In this document: positions 61,128-64,000 of the stretch, piece by piece
Numbering within the stretch: the stretch's first letter is position 1
Layout: every line of letters starts with the position of its first letter
DNA from: Clostridiales bacterium 1_7_47FAA
GTDB lineage: Bacteria; Bacillota; Clostridia; Lachnospirales; Lachnospiraceae
NCBI GenBank assembly: GCA_000155435.1
Contig: DS990261.1
Coordinates: 334,072-398,071 of the forward strand
Direction of reading: 5' to 3'
Length of the DNA stretch: 64,000 bases
Made by a program: the position numbers and the translations under genes
The notes under the pieces: generated by a model
Database searches by the model: none
What the model was told of the DNA's origin: nothing
What the model saw: only the letters and a program-made list of their open reading frames with translations

Positions 61128-62321
61128 ATGAGGCAAATTACCCCTCGAAAAATATATAATAAGATAAAATGGATGACAATCAGAGTTTATGGGAAGGTGT
61201 ATGTACAGAAGGAATCGTATACGGGAATTTCTCTGAAACTGAGTCATGTTACTTATCCTTATGTAGGAAATGTTGGAGATACTGTGTTATCACAATGCGT
61301 TCGACGATATTTTAACAAATATGTGCATACAGGTTGGAATATTATCTTTATCAGCAAACCTGTGACTAAGAAGACTATTCAGAAAATCAACAAGACAAAT
61401 GCATTGATTATTGGTGGTGGCGGATTATTTCTTCCAGACACCAATGAGAATGGGATTAGTGGTTGGCAGTGGTCAATATGCAAAGAACAACTCCAGAACA
61501 TTACCGTGCCTGTTTTACTATATTCTGTGGGATACAATTATTTTAAAGGACAGGAACCGAGTGAATTATTTATTGACAACTTAGTTGCTTTGTGTGAGAA
61601 AGCTGTGTTTATCGGCTTACGGAATATGGGATCTGTGAGTGCAGTTGAGAATTTACTGCCTGAAGAATTGAAAGAAAAGGTGGTATATCAGCCGTGTACA
61701 ACGACCCTAATACGTAAAATTTATGGAGATAAGATTAAACCGAAGACAGCATCAAATAAAGTGGCCATAAATATGGCGTTTGATCGAAGTGAACGTAGAT
61801 TTGGCGATAAAAAGAGAACAATCTGTGCAGAAGTTGCCAAAGCTGCAAAAGCGATTGAGAATAAGGGTTATGAAATTGTGGTTGTCCTTCATGCAACATC
61901 CGATAATGAAATTGTTCCTTACATGGATTCAGAGGGGGTTCAATATTCTGCTTGTGATCTTACGCATGCATTCCCGATGAAGGTATATGAGTTCTATAAT
62001 GCTATGCATTGCGCCATCGGAATGCGCGGACACGCTCAAATGATTCCCTTTGGACTCAACTGTGGAATTATTTCGTTGGGGACACATGATAAGATGAAGT
62101 GGTTCTTGGAGGATATTGATGCCGTAGATTGGTATGTGGATCTTATGAAGAGTCCGAGTACAATAGCAGACAGAATTTTTGATGTGTTTGAGTTAACGCA
62201 AATCCGGGAAAAGGAAAAGACACACAGACGCCTCCTCGAGGCACAAGAAAAACTGTATAAAATAAGCATGGTAAATATGAATACGATTCAGCAAATAATT
62301 CGTGGGAGAAGGGGGCTATAA
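61128..62321 (+). CDS. Polysaccharide pyruvyl transferase family protein
   Basis: 397 residues. CsaB/PS_pyruv_trans motifs: YPYVGNVGDTVLSQCVRRYF at the N-terminus, ALIIGGGGLFLPD, and the C-terminal CAIGMRGHAQMIPFGLNCGI with the catalytic His-Arg region. The enzyme adds a pyruvate ketal from phosphoenolpyruvate to a sugar, giving negative charge to the polymer. AGAGGAG precedes the start. Its frame is intact, though the next two genes are broken. Confidence 0.88.
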   Translation: MRQITPRKIYNKIKWMTIRVYGKVYVQKESYTGISLKLSHVTYPYVGNVGDTVLSQCVRRYFNKYVHTGWNIIFISKPVTKKTIQKINKTNALIIGGGGLFLPDTNENGISGWQWSICKEQLQNITVPVLLYSVGYNYFKGQEPSELFIDNLVALCEKAVFIGLRNMGSVSAVENLLPEELKEKVVYQPCTTTLIRKIYGDKIKPKTASNKVAINMAFDRSERRFGDKKRTICAEVAKAAKAIENKGYEIVVVLHATSDNEIVPYMDSEGVQYSACDLTHAFPMKVYEFYNAMHCAIGMRGHAQMIPFGLNCGIISLGTHDKMKWFLEDIDAVDWYVDLMKSPSTIADRIFDVFELTQIREKEKTHRRLLEAQEKLYKISMVNMNTIQQIIRGRRGL

Positions 62322-62325
62322 ACCA

Positions 62326-63387
62326 ATGGTATTCCTCGTGCCTGATGGCCGACATATGCTGTTGTCCGCAATCTCTGATGGGGGCATGAGAAGGATAAGC
62401 ATATTGGCCCATGGAGTGTTGATGCGTTTTCGTCGATTGGTATTGGGGGCTTTCTCCAAGGCCAAGAATCGGGTTAATAGAATTAAGAGCCGTTCCATCG
62501 ATTATAAAATCGAGAAAGGAAGGGGAAGAATCCTCTCGATGAATGTGTCCGATGTGCTTTTCGGCCAGATGAAAAACACAGAATTGTTCAGATACGATGT
62601 GGTCGTGCGGTACTTGGCCATTTGTGATTAGTATGGCGAGAACACCTGCGGTTTTGAGATGTATCGAAAGATGCAGGAAGCACGGATTGGAATGAGGTAC
62701 GGTAAGAAGGCAGTCGAATGGTTTAGTGTCCTGATAGAATCCTATGAGGTAAATGGATACGACAGCGAATCTAGCATTGTCGTTGGTAAGAACCTTAATT
62801 TGATTGATGGCTCTCACAGGATGGCACTGGCAATGTATCACGGGCTTGAACGGATTAACGATCTGGTGATTGATGGCGAACGGCAGGCGGACTATTCTTT
62901 TGATTGGTTTTTGCAGGTTGGCTTTTCAAATGATGAGGTCGATTTGATTATGCATACAGCCGAAGAACTGAAAGAGAGAATGAGCAAGAATTTTTCTTGT
63001 GTAATATGGGCACCTACAGTTTCACAAAAAGAAGATATCATCCGGGGAATTGGATACTTTGGCACGGTGGTCTCTTCAAAGGAATATCAATATGATAGCG
63101 GAGCCTATGATGATATGGTTCGAGCGATTTATGTGATTGATGACATAGAATCATGGAAGATTGAAAAGAAGCTAGAATATATGCGTGGTCGCGGGAATCG
63201 TATTGTTGCAGTGGAGTTGAAGTTGGATGATTCTCTGTTCAGAATCAAAAAGGTAAGCAATCAGCCTTTGTCTACTGTTGGAGAGAGAGCAAAGCGTTCG
63301 CTGAGAGAAAGATACAAAGTAGATATTGAAAATTACTATTTCGATATCATCCTGCATATTGCGGATAACTATGCTCAAGGTATATGA
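62326..63387 (+). pseudogene. Polysaccharide-locus protein with ParB-like IDGSHR motif, interrupted by a stop
   Basis: One frame runs from an ATG at 62326 to 63387 with a single internal TAG at 62629-62631 (between VVVRYLAICD and YGENTCGFEMYRKM); both halves continue in phase, so it was one protein of about 350 residues. The second half holds LNLIDGSHRMALAMYHGLER, a ParB/sulfiredoxin-type motif found in uncharacterised proteins of capsule clusters. Function unknown. The start is uncertain because the frame is open to 62302. Confidence 0.7.
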
Positions 63388-63888
63388 AGAAATTGTTTGA
63401 ACAGGGGATTGAGGGTCAGGATATCATCAATGTCTTTAACCGCTATCGGTATGTTTTGACAAAAACAGATGTTCCCTATATGCCCTGTGACTTTCCACAA
63501 AGCTTGCCGATTGGCAAGGACATTGATGTGCTTTGTAGTAAAAACGATTTCCAATAAATGTGTGAGGACATAGTTGCCTTTTCTCAAGGAATTGATGGCT
63601 ATGAGGTCGTACTGAGTGAGTTTCAGGGACAGTTGTTGCTACGATTTGAGAAATCCGGGAAGCTAGTGCTTCAAATCGATTGCAGTTGCAGCTTGGAGGA
63701 CTTTGCTGATTATTATGTGGAAGAGGCGATTGCGCATCTCGTCTGGTATGCTATGAGAAGGATTATAAGAAGACCTATCATTTGGAATATGCCAAGGCAT
63801 ATAGGGATGCCATAAACAAGGAATTTGTGGAGATGTTGATAGACAGAGGGCTGTTTGGACAGATATGCGAAACAATGAAATGGGAGTA
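63384..63888 (+). pseudogene. Nucleotidyltransferase-like capsule-locus protein, broken
   Basis: The ATG at 63384 overlaps the preceding stop (ATGA). The product reads KKLFEQGIEGQDIINVFNRY and LPIGKDIDVLCSKNDFQ, then TAA at 63555-63557, then continues in frame with MCEDIVAFSQGIDGYEVVLS. Near 63740 a shift moves the rest (CYEKDYKKTYHLEYAKAYRD to ETMKWE) to another frame, ending at 63888. The DIDVL acidic pair recalls nucleotidyltransferases acting on small molecules, but the family is not certain. Confidence 0.65.
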
Positions 63889-63976
63889 GTGTTCTGGGCT
63901 TGTAAGAATAGATGTCCCAATACAAGGACACAGTATTCAGAATATCGCATAATAATGAAAAAAGGGTTGACAATGT

Positions 63977-64000
63977 ATGAGCGATAGAGGACAATCTTTG
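63977..64000 (+). CDS. Possible next gene, first 8 codons only
   Basis: An ATG at 63977 opens MSDRGQSL to the window edge, with AAAAAAGGG about eight bases upstream. Too short to identify. Confidence 0.3.

Noticed and set aside
49275..63557. In-frame stops considered as codon recoding or selenocysteine
   Set aside because: TGA, TAG and TAA all occur, together with frameshifts and deletions, at positions where homologues have ordinary residues; genes before 46.9 kb are free of them. Decay is the simpler reading.

Overview
The window reads as a chromosomal segment of an anaerobic, moderately GC-rich Clostridia, most likely Lachnospiraceae of the Enterocloster / [Clostridium] bolteae-clostridioforme type. 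This is inferred from strong AGGAGG ribosome sites, TTG/GTG starts, a low-GC-Gram-positive style wzb/wzd/wze capsule set (cpsB-cpsC-cpsD), Ktr potassium uptake, a purine riboswitch with molybdenum hydroxylase genes, and a TolC-like/MacAB set of the kind annotated in gut Clostridia. No 16S gene is present, so the species call is an inference.

Layout. 1-5553: arginine synthesis, with argG leaving on the minus strand and argC-GNAT-argJ-argB-argD on the plus strand, from divergent promoters. 5958-12481: a tripartite-type exporter (MacA-like adaptor, ABC ATPase, FtsX-type permease, two TolC-like proteins). 12604-13564 (minus): a small XRE / membrane protein / NUDIX operon behind a TTGACA promoter flanked by two copies of a palindromic operator. 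13766-18213: a KdpD-like kinase and KdpE regulator divergent from a TrkH/KtrB channel and its TrkA/KtrA gating subunit. 18188-31042: the least explained part. An ImmA-like protease gene and an XRE repressor face, across three operator copies, a six-gene operon. It encodes a 1316-aa protein, a 59-aa protein, two glycine-rich repeat proteins, a beta-trefoil/pentapeptide-repeat protein, and a ketosynthase-dehydratase-ACP protein with no acyltransferase. Two of these proteins share a previously unnamed repeated module. I regard this as the candidate undescribed system.

31290-38357: purine salvage and catabolism, with a guanine-class riboswitch, guanine deaminase, AzgA-type purine permease, a tandem array of ~97-bp hairpin repeats, and a three-subunit xanthine dehydrogenase-type molybdenum enzyme. 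38683-39784: a tyrosine recombinase followed at once by a 209-bp segment bounded by perfect 25-bp inverted repeats that carries an outward promoter, i.e. a probable invertible promoter. It points at 40034-64000, a capsule/exopolysaccharide locus: two SARP-like regulators, CpsB phosphatase, CpsC/CpsD kinase pair, LCP ligase, a secreted Ser/Thr-rich protein, the initiating phosphosugar transferase, glycosyltransferases, a radical SAM protein, a polymerase, a NeuB-type synthase and a pyruvyltransferase.

From about 46.9 kb the DNA is visibly more AT-rich and many genes are broken (ugd, manB, manC, manA, rmlA, two acyltransferases and two genes at the right end), while the glycosyltransferases between them are intact. 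This looks like a horizontally assembled, partly decayed polysaccharide island. Stretches over 300 bases without a gene are 162-476 (divergent arg promoters), 5554-6034 (hairpins, short repeats, terminator, promoter), 31043-31552 (hairpin, promoter, riboswitch), 34319-34686 (tandem hairpin repeats), 38358-38682 (terminator, otherwise nothing seen), 39520-40033 (invertible segment and leader) and 47227-48013 (AT-rich, short degenerate repeats only). No tRNA, rRNA, CRISPR array or insertion sequence was recognised.
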